In this document: positions 12,419-24,870 of the stretch, piece by piece
How the letters are laid out: each line of letters begins with the position of its first letter
How positions within the stretch are numbered: position 1 is the stretch's first letter
Assembly: GCA_035610365.1 (NCBI GenBank)
Contig: CM069432.1
Location: 22,692,354 to 22,756,353, forward strand
Source: Aquatica leii
Lineage: Eukaryota; Arthropoda; Insecta; Coleoptera; Lampyridae
DNA: 64,000 nucleotides
Reading direction: 5' to 3'
Notes under the pieces: model-generated
What the model saw: only the letters and a program-made list of their open reading frames with translations
What the model was told of the DNA's origin: nothing
The model's database searches: none
Made by a program: the position numbers and the translations under genes

Positions 12419-12557
12419 TCAAACGAATTTCTTCGCAATGTTCAGTTTTTGTGTAAGTTCCCATTACTTTTGCACCCAAACAAAATCTCAAAGCAACGCC
12501 CAAAATTACTACAACCATAAACGATCCTAAAAACCCGATGACGATATTAATCTCCAT
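12419..12557 (-). CDS. exon A: small single-pass membrane protein, first coding exon
   Basis: ATG at 12557 lies in a good initiation context (AAAGATGG). It opens 46 codons (MEINIVIGFLGSFMVVVILG...) ending at a consensus donor GTAAGT (12418-12413) after one base of codon 47, so phase 1. Residues 4-23 form one hydrophobic helix. They are preceded by an acidic residue and followed by R and K residues, so the positive-inside rule predicts N outside, C inside. No signal peptide. Downstream exons are not secure: an AG at 12324-12325 would join an open frame to a stop at 12154, but that exon lies in the foldback repeat. Size, topology and donor phase match exons B, C and D. Function unknown. Confidence 0.5.
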
Positions 12558-12692
12558 CTTTATAGTAGAAAGTAAAACCACTCGGCGATGTTTTAGCTGT
12601 CACACTATGGACATAAAGAAGTAATTTTGCCGGCTAAATTGATATGTGTCTATCAGTCATATTTTATAACTCGGATCAATTTGTCAACTTTA

Positions 12693-12699
12693 TGATAAG
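12693..12699 (+). promoter_or_regulatory. TGATAAG (GATA-type site) upstream of exon A
   Basis: A WGATAAG word lies 136 bp upstream of the exon A ATG. The same 7-base consensus occurs upstream of exons B and D. GATA factors commonly drive insect gut and fat-body genes. The word is short and the claim is only suggestive. Confidence 0.3.
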
Positions 12700-13639
12700 A
12701 TTATTTTACATCTAGTTAATACTATGAATAAACGCACAGGATAAGGAAAATTATTTCTTCAAATATTTGTAATTCACTAAACTTAAAGGAGCGTTTATGA
12801 TAAGACGCGTTATTAATTTTAAAGTGATTCTCATTTAAAAACTGACATCGTACTGTTATGTTTTGATAGTTACAAACCGCGTTGCGGCGGGTAATTTTTT
12901 TTAATCTTATGTGATAAATTAAAAGAACAAATATTGTATCAACGCTTCTGTGATATTTTGTAATGTTTCTTATTTGACGTTAGCAAAAATCAATAGCAGT
13001 ACAAACATAATCATTTTTCGTACTTACAAATCAATTTTTGCAATAATTGTTGATTTTTGAAATATTATTTCGAGTGTCAATAAAAAATTCTACATATAAA
13101 AAGGATCGATTATTTTTGCATACACAGGACAGCTGCAAAGATTTTACAAGAAAATCTTCAATATTGCTATTTGTATCAATTACTTTGTATTCATTTTTTT
13201 TGTTCCTAATAGTTAATTTTGAGTGTTTGCACTACGTATGAGTGGTAGTTACTTCAGAGTGTTTTGTACAGGACTGTCGCTAACAAAATATATTTTTTAT
13301 CATACATGGCAATATCTGTAGTACAGGATGGAGATAACTCCAGATAGCTGGAGTGTGGCAACTAATATTGGTAGGAACTGTGCACAAATCAATTAAAAAC
13401 CTTATTAGTATACGTAGCATATGCAGTAACAAATACTACCAATTCCAAAATGTATAATACTTTAATTTATAAAATTAAAACGTTTATTTTTCAATTTTAA
13501 TTATGTTATATAAATTTAAATATATTTTTTACTAGACACACATTTCTACTTAAATAATAACTGATCGAAAACATAGTTCTACGTAGGTTTCAATTTCTCA
13601 CTTTGCGGCTCTAGAGTATATTTTATGTATTTGGTGTAA
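12700..13639. other. AT-rich spacer
   Basis: No domain was recognised. The short frame at 13047-13241 has no support. A small palindromic word (AACTCCAGATAGCTGGAG) occurs near 13336. Confidence 0.45.
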
Positions 13640-14254
13640 GTGACGCTTGTAAACACTTGTAGTGTAGCAGCAATAAATTTGATTATCATTATTATAACAC
13701 TTTTACGACCGGTGTCACTATTGCAGTGTGCCAAAACTTGCGTTCAACGTTGTTCCGTCCATACTGTCAGCTTCTTTCTGAACGGATCATCCACGGCTTG
13801 GCGTACTTCTTATATATGCTTCGTGTGTACCCAGCCTATTCCACGTGTTGTTGAGGTGATACCCATTTTCTTTGTTGACGATTTTGTTTATTTCTATCTT
13901 TACTGCTTTTCTGATTCGTTTCTTTCTGTTCTTCTTGGTATCACTTCTATATTGTCAAAATCTATTTTACGTCCCGTTTTATGTGTATGTTTTGCACTGC
14001 CAATTGTACAATTTTTTTGCGTATTACGTTTCTTTCAGTTTGCCCGATATAGCACTTTTTGCACTAGCATGTTATCTTGACTTTTCTTTACCTTTACATC
14101 TAGAAAAAGTAGATTGCCATCTTGCTTCTTCTCTATGGCGAACTTGATGACTCAGTAAATTGATATGGTCCAGAAATTGTTGTCATTTCTCCTCCTTGTA
14201 CTGCCCTATTACAAAGGTATCATTGGCATATCGTAGCCAGCACTTAGAGTTGAA
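13640..14254 (-). pseudogene. Penelope-like element remnant (RT end and GIY-YIG)
   Basis: Read leftward from about 14250 the translation gives LRYANDTFVIGQYKEE, the Penelope catalytic box (usually RYVDDTF, here with N for the first D). It continues with QFLDHINLLSHQV and then, after frameshifts, a GIY-YIG-region tail (HKTGRKIDFDNIEVIPRR) and an NRENGYHLNNTWN segment. That matches the NNFNRDxGxxLSxxW motif of Penelope endonucleases. At least three frame changes and several stops. It abuts the 5' end of the R1-type LINE at about 14255, where plus-strand coding sequence takes over. No hammerhead core was recognised in this copy. Confidence 0.65.
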
Positions 14255-14278
14255 TCTACTAAATAGTTATTAAATGAA

Positions 14279-15592
14279 CCAGATAAAGAATTCAAGACAC
14301 TCCTTAATCTCACTAAGAAATCTTTGAGCACTAAAAGGGAGATTGAGGATAATGTTTCTACAATTCGTAGCTTGTTCTGCCAATTTGCTACGTCAGAAAT
14401 GCGAACATTGATCAAGAAGAATGCTATCAAAAATTCCTACACTAATTAAGGCAGACGGAATGCTGATGAAGTGACATGCTTCCTCGGACGTTGTAAACTA
14501 AAGATCTCAGACGAGTCAAACAAAATTAGAATAGAAGAGGCATTAAAACATTCAGTATCATTTGAAGACATATGGCCCATGATCGAAGAAGAATGGTCGA
14601 TAGAAATTTTCCGGACGATCACAACTGATAGTAAAAGCTCAAACAATACTGTGCTCCTTATTCAAGCAGGGAACGAAAACATACCTGAAAAAGTTACAAG
14701 CATCTTAAAAGGTCTTTGACGGCTGAAAACATTTTCACAAAAAACGTCGACATAATCGAGGATGACTCCGTCATCAAACAAGAGGAAACTATGAGATACA
14801 CGTTTGTGGGAAGTCTGGCGGCGGACAACAAAGCAGCGGGGGCTGACTCAGTTTTCCATGCGTAATCTAAGGTGAGGGATAGGCACAGGTTGCGAGATTA
14901 AAGCAGATGAACCTGGAAGTGGTTGGTAAAGAACTGGCGTCGGCGAGACATCTAGCGGAGTTTGTATTCAGGGAGTCAAACATCACGTTGTTTATTTTGC
15001 ACGTTAAATTACAGGCCCAGATTGGAGATTCAAGCACGTAACTAGCGAGTTCATCTGGCAAGAAAAGAACGCTTACAATCAAAATGACGAGAGATTATTT
15101 TCGGACTTACTTAGAGGGGTCAAAACGGCTGTCGGAGCTTTAACAGTCAACACTTCTTTGAAAGCGGTAAGGAAAACAAGAAACGGCCACCTACTTATCG
15201 CCTCCGCCAATCAGGAGGTTCTTAAAAACATTCGCTCCAAGGTCAACGTCGAGATCTCAGGGTCCATATGTACACAAAGTCACAAAAGCCCTAGTCGACC
15301 TTATAGACGAGAAGATGATTAGTAAAAGGAGACTGAGAAAACTCAGACTAGAGATGTGGGATACTCAGTTCATCACTGTCAATGTTCCAGCGGAAACGGC
15401 TGACCAGCTGTTAAAGGCTAAGTTTTTGAGGGTAGGTTTGACCTCATGCAAAGTATTAGAACGAATGTAGGCACTAAAGTGCACCCGATGTTGAGAGACT
15501 TCGCACTTACTAAAAATTGTAAAAGTGATGATAAAAGGAAATTATGCTTAAATTGCGACAAGGAAGGCCATATAAAAACAAATTCCTAAGTT
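14279..15592 (+). pseudogene. R1-type ORF1 (gag-like) remnant
   Basis: A frame with EFKTLLNLTKKSLSTKREI leads into a longer open piece at 14471-14719 (KISDESNKIRIEEALKHSVS). After several frame changes there is a gag-like region around 15100-15480. Near 15537-15590 a zinc knuckle reads CLNCDKEGHIKTNS: a CX2CX4HX4C pattern in which the final cysteine is replaced by serine just before a stop. An upstream first knuckle is broken (CTRC followed by a stop). ORF1 proteins of R1 elements bind the element RNA. This copy cannot make a full product. Confidence 0.6.
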
Positions 15593-15593
15593 G

Positions 15594-16049
15594 CAAACTT
15601 AATAATATAATTGTGATGTAATCCGATAGACACATTGCTTATAATGTTATAATGTATATCAGCAAATTCTTTACAATGTCATAACACATATGCAAATAGT
15701 TTGTAATGTAGGCTAACTATGAAATAGTAAAACGTAGAACCAAGCAATTTGAACTGTATAAATACTCAACTTTTTATTAATAAATTATCATTCAACATTA
15801 AGTTGTTTGATCACTTGACACTTGTCCTAGAATCTGGTATTGTTAAAATATTAATTACCTGGGTAAGTGTCCAACAATTAAGTACGAACCACCATCGTGC
15901 TTAACATTTGGTTCTTCGAGCCGGATGTTAAATCATTCAACATTAAATTGTTTGATCACTGACACTTGTTCTAGAATCTGGTATTGTTCAAATATCGATT
16001 ACCTAAGCAAATGTCAACCAATAAGTACGAAACACTACCGTATTTAACA
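15594..16049 (+). repeat. LTR-like insertion with a 118-bp direct repeat
   Basis: Between ORF1 and ORF2 is a block with a TATAAATA box (15757-15764) and a sequence following it (TTTGGTTCTTCGAGCCGG, about 15906-15923) that resembles the leader and primer-binding context of BEL/Pao elements. Segment 15787-15908 is repeated in direct orientation at 15932-16049. Both copies start ATCATTCAACATTAA, contain CTAGAATCTGGTATTGTT, and end in TTTAACA or CTTAACA. The offset is 145 bp. It may be a solo LTR plus duplicated 3' part. Boundaries are approximate. Confidence 0.45.
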
Positions 16050-18754
16050 CCGACACCAGAGCATTGTTGTCAATCAACAATCATAAAGAACAACACACTC
16101 AATCAAATCAATCCAATGAATTCTCGCCCCGTGAAGAGAATTAAGATCTTGCAAATAAACATAGGTAAAAGGAAAGAAGCTTAGGAACTGGTACCTGCTC
16201 TAACGGAAAAAATTCAGGCAGACGCGGTAATGATAGCCGAACCCAACATTAAACGAGCAATTACAAAAATTTAGTCATCAACAAAAAGCTGCACACAGCT
16301 ATTTATATTAAGAACTCAACAGAATCAGGGGCCAAAACTATAGCCAAAGACGCCTTTACTATGCTTCAGCTCCAAAACATCTCTTATTCTAACTGTTCAG
16401 TTTCACCGAATTCAGGCGTCTACGACCCTAAATCACTTATAAAAGAAATTAACGAAGAGCGAGCCAAAAATAAAAGACCAGTGGTTTTTAGTGGCGATTT
16501 CAACGGCAAAACTACGGAATGGAGATCGGCTAAGAACAACTCTAAAGACAATATTCTTTTGGAATGGATCTAGTAATCTTCAACTCCGAAAATACCTCAA
16601 CGTTTGACTGTGACAATAAAAAGTCACATATAGATATCACATTATGTTCGGCGGAGGTGGCTCCGAGAGTTATTTTCTGGAAGGTTAGCGAGGAAGAAAG
16701 CCTGCGTGATTGTCGCTATATTCAGTATGAAAACCTAAACTAGCAATTAACTGCTCAAACCGACAGAGATCAGGCTGGAACATTAACAAGTTCGACCCAC
16801 ATAAATTCTTAAGTGCAATGAAAGGTAGGTTTTTGCAAGAAGCCCCCAACAATTTAAGAGCTATGGTTAACTCTATAACCCACGCTTGCAATAAAAGTAT
16901 GCCTAAAACAAGAACAGGAATAAAACACAATGCACTCTACTGGTGGTCCAAAGAATTAGAGCGCCTTAGAAAGATCTGTATCGACAATCGCAGGACGGCA
17001 TCTTGGAGTAGAAAGCTAGGTGTGTCACCAACTGTTCTTGAAATACTAAAACAAACCAGGGTCAATTATAAAGATGCTATCAAAAGCACCAAAAAAAGCG
17101 TGAGAAGATATTTGCAAGAAACTGGACAACAACCCGTGGGTAACAAATTATAAACTCGTTTTTAAAAAATTTAAGCTAGGAAAAAATCAGTCTGTCCTAT
17201 CGGTTACCGAAGCGAAAGAAATTATTGAGATTTTTTTCCCAGACGTTCCAAAATTACATGACATTTTGAAGAGACAACACTTCCTTTCTCTTTCAACTTA
17301 GAGGAACTACGCAAAATGCTTTCCAAAATGGGGATCAAAAGAGGCTCCCGGACCGGATGGCGTCTCTAACGAGGTCATCAAAATTGTAACTACGGTTTAC
17401 AATAAAACAATCTTAAAACTAAGAAATTAAGAACTTTACGAAGGCATATTTTCAAAAACATAGAAGACAGCATATGTGGTACTGATCCCCAAAAAACAAA
17501 ATAGTTACAGACCAATATGTCTTATAAACAATATAAGAAAGCTACAAAAAGCTTTTCTTAAGAAGAATTACAAAGGATATTAAGAGACAAGGCGATCTTT
17601 TGACACACAAATTCGGGTGTTGGAAAAATAGATCCATTGTGGACGCATTAAACCGTATACGAGACTTGCCTTCGGCAGCAAAGGAAGGCATCCAAAAAAC
17701 CAAGCAAATAAGAGCATTGGTATCGATAGATATCAAAAACACCTTCAACACCGTCCCCTGGGAACACCTAATCAAGACAGTGAGAAGAATGAACATCAAC
17801 TCACACCTAGTTAACATTGTTGCAAACTATTTGTCAGATAGGTTAATAGTTTACTTAGACGACAAAAATCAATCGCTAAAACACCAGATGACGTGTGGGG
17901 CCTTACAGAGTTCCATCCTACACTCCACACTACATTTTAAATAGTAATAATATTAATATCTTTAAATATTTATACAAATTTCTACAGATAACGAAAACAT
18001 GTATATAAGGTATCACATTCAGAAGTAAAATGTATTCAATATTTTTCGTGACTAATACCCTAGATGGTAAGGTCAAAAAAAAACACTATGGAACATAGTC
18101 TTTAATGACTTGTTAAACCTTAACCTCCTCAGTCAAATTCAACTCACGGCATTTGCTGATGATTTGACGATCTTCGGGCAGGAATCCAACACACAATCCT
18201 TAAAATTAGTCATTAACCATAGTTTAGAACTAGTTGACTATTGGCTCAAAAGCAACAACCTCACGGTTGCGGCTGACAAAACCGAGGAGATCGCTTTCAC
18301 AGGCAGATGAATTCTGGAGTCAATTAGTTTCACGCATAAAGAAATCGAAGTTCTAACAAGAGATACCATGAAATACCTGGGTGTGAGGTTAGACAAAAAC
18401 TTGAACTTTGTAGCGCATGTCAAGCAAGCTGCTATCAAAGCAGACAGTAGAGCGGTGGCCTTGGCCAAAGGAATGCCAAATGTGAAAGGACCTTGTGCGA
18501 TCAGAAGAAGGTTAATAATGTCGACTGTTATATCAAACTTCATCTACGCGGTTCTTGTATGGCATCCTGCTCTAAAGATCAGGAGATACAGGGCTATGGC
18601 AAAAAAAAATCAGCGTAAAGTGGCCCTCAGGATTATCGCCGCTTACAGGACGGTGCTTTTGGAAGCTGCTAAAGTACTAGCAGTATGCGTTTTTATAGAT
18701 TTACTGGCGGAGGAGACTACCAACGCAAGACGAGAGGTTTCAATTTCACGGTAG
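16002..18754 (+). pseudogene. R1-type ORF2: endonuclease and reverse transcriptase remnant
   Basis: Endonuclease pieces: RIKILQINIGKRKEA and IAEPNIKRA (16130-16260), RPVVFSGDFNGKTTEWRSA (about 16480-16530), then in another frame FDCDNKKSHIDITLCSAEV and EESLRDCRYI (16605-16725). A linker (16818-17153) carries YWWSKELERLRK. RT pieces: KEAPGPDGVSNEVIK (17340), PKKQNSYRPICLIN (17490), ALVSIDIKNTFNTVPWEHL (17715-17770, the first catalytic D region) and FADDLTIFG (18150, catalytic ADD). The tail (18368-18754) has KYLGVRLDKNLNFVAHV and ALRIIAAYRTV. Frames change repeatedly, with in-frame stops, so it is dead. A C-terminal zinc finger was not seen. Confidence 0.75.
17933..18088. mobile_element. 156-bp insertion in the LINE RT with ACACTA target duplication
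   Basis: ACACTA occurs at 17927-17932 and again at 18083-18088. Removing the intervening 156 bases restores ...LHSTLWNIVFNDLLN in one frame, exactly the expected RT text. The insert is AT-rich, has no coding frame and ends in a run of A just before the second ACACTA. A 3' A-run plus short target duplication suggests a retroposed fragment (SINE or 5'-truncated LINE tail). Confidence 0.65.
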
Positions 18755-20929
18755 TTTAATTAAGTTATTCCACGTTTTTAAATTCATCTTCGTGAACTCA
18801 AATTGTTAAGAAAATTTTGTATTTAATTAATTCGAAATTATTACGCTGCATATACATCCGTACTATGCATTTACGTTGATTTGATATTTTCTTTGACCTG
18901 GTACAATTCCAGATGTATCTAATTTATGCTTCCCTTCGAGATACTATTGTTATTAAGTATGTTTTAGCAGTTTGGTTATTTTAAGTTGGTTTAAAAGTTT
19001 ATTGTATTGAGTACGTTTTTAGTGCATTTGCACTTGAGTCATATTAAATTTTATTATATTACATTTGGAATCTACCTTATAATTTATTACTTCTGATAGA
19101 CAGTTTTATTATTCGGTTTCAACAATCTTTATGAGTGTAATTGAACATTTTGGTTTGGATATTTTTGTTTAGTTGACGTTGCGTTTCTCGCTATGAGAAA
19201 GGCCGTCTTCGAACACTACTTTTGCGTCTTAATTAAATCTGTTTGCATCGTCTTTCTGCGTCTTTGTTTTGCTGTTTTTTTTTACAAATATTTCGGTCAC
19301 AGTCTTTAATGGTAGAGTAGCGCACTGAGTTTAAAAATATAAGTGGTTTTGGGAGCAAGAAGTTCATGAGCTTACCAATGATTAAATCATATCAAAATGT
19401 AGTCCGAGTTTAGGGTTAATTCAACCCTTAAGAACCAGAGCTCTCAGAAAACTGTGAATTTTCAGTTCAGTTGGTGGAAATTTGTTTCTCCTAGTTCGTA
19501 AAATTTACGGATTTTAAAAATTTCACGTGCTTTCGAGTTTTATTTTTATGTAATGTAGAATCGTGTTAGTTAAGTTGTGAGAGGTGGTTTTATTTTCGCT
19601 TTGGTGGCGGTATATTGACAATCTTCCGACGGAACCTAGTCATTTAAGGGTACTTTTCAGAATTTCTGGCCAACAACATCTGGCAACCTAATGGTCAACC
19701 AGAAGCTCCTTCTTGAATCTACTACAAAAATTTAAAGTATTTATTTTGTACCGACTAAACCAATTTGGCCAATTTAATTACACAAACATAGTGTCTTAAA
19801 AGCCTTGGTTTTTAAGCAGAATAAAGATTGTTACTACTTACCGATTTTATTAATTACAATTATTATATGGTAATTGTTTTTTGTGTATTTATAGAAACTA
19901 TATGTAACAAATTTTTAAATTATGTTTGTTTAGCGTCGAACCGGCAAATTAATTGATTTCGTAGTTTATTATTAAGATTTTCAATCTCGTTTTAAACAGA
20001 GTTATGAATTTATTTTGTTTTGTATCTATTTAATTAATTAAATGTAATTAAATTATTTTTTTTAAATTTATTTCTTTAAATTTTGTTTTGTTGGCGCTCA
20101 ATCAATTAACTTTAATTTAACTTGTTTTTTTTGTTTTGATCTTGCTTTAATTTAATTTTTGTTTGTTTGAGTGTTGTTTAGTAAAATAAATGTTAAATAG
20201 TGTGTTCATCAGCAGCGGGCTTTTTGGTTGACAAGGTCCAGAAGCCTATTTTAAGCTATACACCTTCCTGGTGCCTTTTTGATTCTTACTTTTGTTTTTG
20301 TTTTCTTTCGAATCACGGAGTCACGGACTTCAAGTATAATCCAGACCCATCTTCACTGAGCACCAGCAAATACCTTGTTTATGTTACTTTCATTCAGGCA
20401 ACTTTAATTTTTCCAGCTTTGGCACGTAACAAAGTTAAATTTGCTTGTTTGAATGCGATCGTTCGAACGCAATACTTTTAAACACAGAAAATTTTGCGTA
20501 TTTTTATTTGCCAACATAAAGAAAAAATAAGTAGGTATGGAATCCTGGAGAAACTGCTTTATTTTAAATTTTTATTTCCACAGATAACTAGCAAAAATTT
20601 TTAATTTAACGTGTCTTTAGATATGCCGTTGGTGTGTGTCTTAACCATCATGCTAAATTTGAAACTTATGTACGTACCGTTCTTGTTGGTTTTTTACCGA
20701 AGCATGTTTTTTCGTATTAGTGCTCAGAATAATTTATTAAAAAAATTTATGAAAACAAAATTTCCAATCTGAAGCAGTAGAAGTATGAAAGAAATTACAA
20801 AAAAATCTTGAACAAATTATAATTATCGTTGGTTCAAATGCAAATTTTTAAAAACCGATATAAATAGGCAATAGCGCCCTATAATTTAGTGATTTATATT
20901 TTGGATAAATTCAACATGAAATATTAAAC
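18755..20929. other. AT-rich spacer after the LINE
   Basis: No supported gene. A frame at 20200-20481 (MCSSAAGFLVDKVQKP...) has no recognisable domain. A low-complexity T- and TTAA-rich part lies at about 19840-20170. Confidence 0.45.
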
Positions 20930-21029
20930 AAGAAATGAATGGAGATAGTGGATTCCTACCACTCATTATAAAACTTGAAGCCAAAAGTGAACCAAATTTT
21001 CAACAGTTAGGTTTTCAGAAGATTTCACA

Positions 21030-21190
21030 ACAAAATATTTCAAAGTTGCAAAACTTTTTCCTATTTTAAAACAATTTTTATGTGCTGTTTCCTCGTCCGC
21101 TTTGATAGAGCGAGTATTTTCTACATTTGGAGTCGTTCAGTCAAATGTACAAAACAAATTAATTAAGCGAATTCTGCTGATGTCTAAGTA
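21030..21190 (+). pseudogene. hAT transposase C-terminal dimerisation scrap
   Basis: Translation gives KLFPILKQFLCAVSSSALIE followed by RVFSTFGVVQSNVQNKLIKR. This matches the hAT C-terminal dimerisation domain (the S-S-A-x-x-E-R-x-F-S-x-x-G core). The rest of the transposase is missing on both sides. The frame stays open for a while after the domain without further similarity. Confidence 0.65.
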
Positions 21191-24100
21191 GGCTACGGCC
21201 TATGAGACTTTGTTGCACATTCTGCATTTGTTAAAAAAGAGACAATCAACATTTGCGTTACATCTATGTTTTGAACATTTTTGGCGTTTTGTTCACAGTA
21301 GTTTTTCGGCGATGGGACCACAACTTCGGCATTGTGTTCATTTGGCGTTTTTTTGGCAATATGTCATAGATCCGTTACGGATATAACAATAAGAAATAGT
21401 ATACCGGGTGTTCAAATAAATATATAATACTTCAGTGGCATACAGAAGCTTTTCTGAACTAAAAATGATAAAGTACAATTATTTATCAAAACAAAATCTC
21501 AGTAACGGTAGATTTTTGGGCCCATGTTGAATAAGATCTTTTAGCTAATTTTGAGTCCGTATATACCCCTTGAAATAGTTTACTTTTGTTTTTGTTTCTG
21601 AACACTTGAACACATGTTCTATTTTGAGTGAAGTGCTCGGAAACTAAATGAAAGTAATATTACACAATGTCTATTTCACTCTCACGTATTAGGAGACAAT
21701 TTGCAAGGGGGTCATCAAGATTTTCATGGCTTAGGGGGCCTTGGTTTAATGGTTTAATTCGGTACTGTTTGTAATAGTAGCGTAGTTTTTAGGTCTGTCG
21801 TTGCTTTTATATTCTGGCAATTACCGTTATCAAAAAAAAAAAAAAATTGCAATAACACATTGTGTATATATAGTTCCTATTAAAAGAATATTTGAAATGT
21901 AATAGTGGATGACCTTCTAAAAATTACAGACTTTCTGAGGAGGACACGGCAAAATCAAATGAAGCCTTGAAACAGTTAGACAAATAATAACGAATAGTCA
22001 GTACTGCTCACTTAAACAAGACTAATGATATTTTATTAAAGGCACGTAATATTATTAAATGCTGCTTATTAAACTTTGCTGTTATTTTTAAGGACTTCTA
22101 GATCCTAACTAAATTTCATACAATTTATTCGATGTATTGAGAAAATCTGAAACTTCAGGTAATTTATTGAATCACATGAAATAATTGTATACAAACTTCA
22201 GTAAAAAGTAAGTTATATTCTTAACCTAAGTTAAATATAATTTATATGAATATATAAAAATTTATTTAAGTTTGTTTGAATTACGTACTTTTAAATTTTT
22301 TCCCATTAGTTTTAATGCAAGTGAACTCATTGGAATCCTTTAATGATACTTAAAGAATCCACTAATAAAAACAGAATAAAATACATATATTTTTTGAAAA
22401 TTTTCAAAAGTACGCATTTTTTTAAATTTCAAAATAAAATTTTTAGTTCGAATTTGAAAAAAATATTTTCCTCTTTATATATATTGTGTTGTATATCAAC
22501 ATTAAAGGGCATAAAAAAAGCAACAAAATGAGACCACTATCATCTCTCTAAGTCAACTAGGAGAGCTAGAATTACAATTTTAAAAAGTCGGGCAAGCATT
22601 TTTTTTTAGTTTTTTGAGAACTGTACATAGCTAATTCTAAACAGGTAAATATTTTTTAACAGAATTTTGTATTTTTCTTAGTTTTGACAAAGACTACAAG
22701 TGTATCAAATTTCAACCAAATCTGAGATGGTGGAAAAAATCCTTGTGTTGATTTGACATGGACTGAACCGACCAGTTTACCTCAGCATTGGCGCTACATA
22801 GTTTTTTAATATATAAACGAAAAGAAGAATGTATGTATGCTTCGCGTATCACTGACGACCTTTCAGCTACGAATGGTCTTTTTTGAAAATTGCGCAGCTA
22901 CGTGGTACATTTTTAAAATGTCAGAAAATATAGAAAACAATTAACACAATCTTTTTAATTTGTCTTTTGATACCTTAAAGAACATAGAAGATATTAGACT
23001 TTACCGCACTAATCAATCACCCTGTATATAACCAGTATTGGTAAGTGCGTTTATGGTTAAAACAAAGATTAAAAAATATTATTATTTTGATACATAATAT
23101 CTGCAATTTTTCTATAAAAATTTTTTAATTGAATTGCAGTGTATAAGGTTTTTTGAGTAAAATAAAATTTTAGCAAAATCTTTATTATTTTTCATTTTCA
23201 ATAATTTATTTTTAGAAATAAATACATATTTATTTTAATTATTCTATTTTAATTACAGGTGAGTCCAAACACTGCCAATTCACAACTACCAAATTGTAAG
23301 CTTACATTTGTGGCAATTTCAATTGAAATTATAATTAATCCTTTTCGACGTTGACTGTCTCTAATTTTGAAGTATTGATTCTATTATTTTTAAGAACAAA
23401 TTAAGTTCTGTATTGTATGCACTTTTTAATTTTTTAACAAAAACATGCTTAAATAAGCATATGCATGTATAGTGCAATACATTATTCGACACCGAAAGTA
23501 ATTTAAAAATAATTCGAATCTTTTTTAAGAACGGTTTAAATCTAAAAGACAGCAGCAATGTCAATGTTTTAAAAATTACAGTTAAGCATTTTGTTTAATA
23601 ACGCTTTATATATTAATGATTTCGTTTTTTTCAAACACTAAAAAAAATATTTTGTGACTTTTTGTATAAAAGTACTGTTATCTATATCTTATGTAATTTT
23701 AAACTGTCGTCTCTTTTATTTAAATATTATTTGCCAAATATATAAATTGATTTCAAAATTTTTGTCATCTTGCGTTTATTTAAAATTTACCAATATTTTT
23801 ACTGAAGTTTATTTAAATTCCGCTGTAATAGTTTATTTAATTTAAAGCTGTTTGAATTTATACGTTGATATTACCAAACTTTTATTGTAATGCTTTATTT
23901 GTACTGATTTACTTAGAAATTGTAATTTTAAAAAAAAAAGTTACTTTAAAGGTGATCGGCTATTAGCACATCTAATAATATGGTATATTATATACCAAGG
24001 TTGAGAAGTGTATTATTATAACCTAAGCGTCCAATTATATCACGAGAAGCGAGGCGTATTTTTGAAGTTAGGCTTTTTTACACGAATTTGTAAGGCTATC

Positions 24101-24870
24101 GTTGAAAGTTAAAATAAAAAATATGAATGAAATATGCAAATAAAATTAAAATCTATAAAAAGTTTAAGTTTATTTAGTATGGTAATCATTTTTTTTTCCA
24201 CATTGCATTTATTATGTGTTCTGCTTTTACAATTTGGATATTTGTACCTTGTGATAAACTATTTATCCTCAAATTCTGGAAAAAGGCTCACATTGTTTAA
24301 TCTGACATTTTTCACTAGTCCAGTTTGTTGTATTAACTTTTTTACCGCTAACGGTGTTGGCGATGAGGGTTCTGGCAATCTTCTCCACAATGGATTGGGA
24401 GTTAGACGCGCTTGATGGACATCCAAGCTTTTTAAGTGTAGTCTTATGATTCAAAATCAAGGCTTTATAAAATCTAAATGGATCAAATTCATTATTTCTT
24501 TTTTTCAGACTTCCAAAATTTTGGCTTGAGTTTTATATTCGGGTCTTGAGTTTACACAAATAAGTCAATTTCATGGGTAAACATGCATAAGGTTCACTTC
24601 CGGGATCTAATGAAAGTCCTATAAGCCGTTATTAAAAAATTGAGAACAACGCAGCACTATTCAAACTTGATCTGTACAGTATTTTAAATACCTTTCGTTT
24701 GTTACAAATTATTGTAAAGCAAACGGTTTTTTTAAATCTTATTTCTTCTAAAATAAGCAATGTTTAATTTAGTTTGGGTTCGACAATGAGCTTAAGTTAC
24801 AGATAAAGAAAATCCAGGTGATTGCATTATCTTGTAAATTATATCTACTTACGTGAATTACGATTTTATG
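21191..24870. other. AT-rich region, no assigned gene
   Basis: About 3.7 kb without a recognised domain. Two partial matches to a common insect repeat end occur in opposite orientation: ATACCGGGTGTTCAA at about 21411 and CACCCTGTATA at about 23026. They may bound a repeat copy, but the internal sequence is uninformative. A run of about 14 A bases lies at 21831. Confidence 0.4.

Larger units (their letters stand above)
14255..18754 (+). mobile_element. R1-type non-LTR retrotransposon with two internal insertions
   Basis: Two-ORF LINE: a gag-like ORF1 with a zinc knuckle, then ORF2 with an apurinic-type endonuclease and reverse transcriptase. The words in the endonuclease (ILQINIGKR, VVFSGDFNGK, EESLRDCRYI) and in the C-terminal tail (RRLIMSTVISNFIYAVLVW, ALRIIAAYRTV) are those of the R1 clade. 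A repeat-bearing LTR-like segment (about 15594-16049) lies between ORF1 and ORF2, and a 156-bp insertion (17933-18088) lies in the RT. No 28S rDNA flank was recognised, so it is not in the canonical R1 target. Confidence 0.75.

Noticed and set aside
21411-23036. ACCGGGTG ... CACCCTGTA as inverted repeats of a 1.6-kb element
   Set aside because: Only about 11-13 bp match. Such words are common at insect repeat ends, and no target duplication was found.
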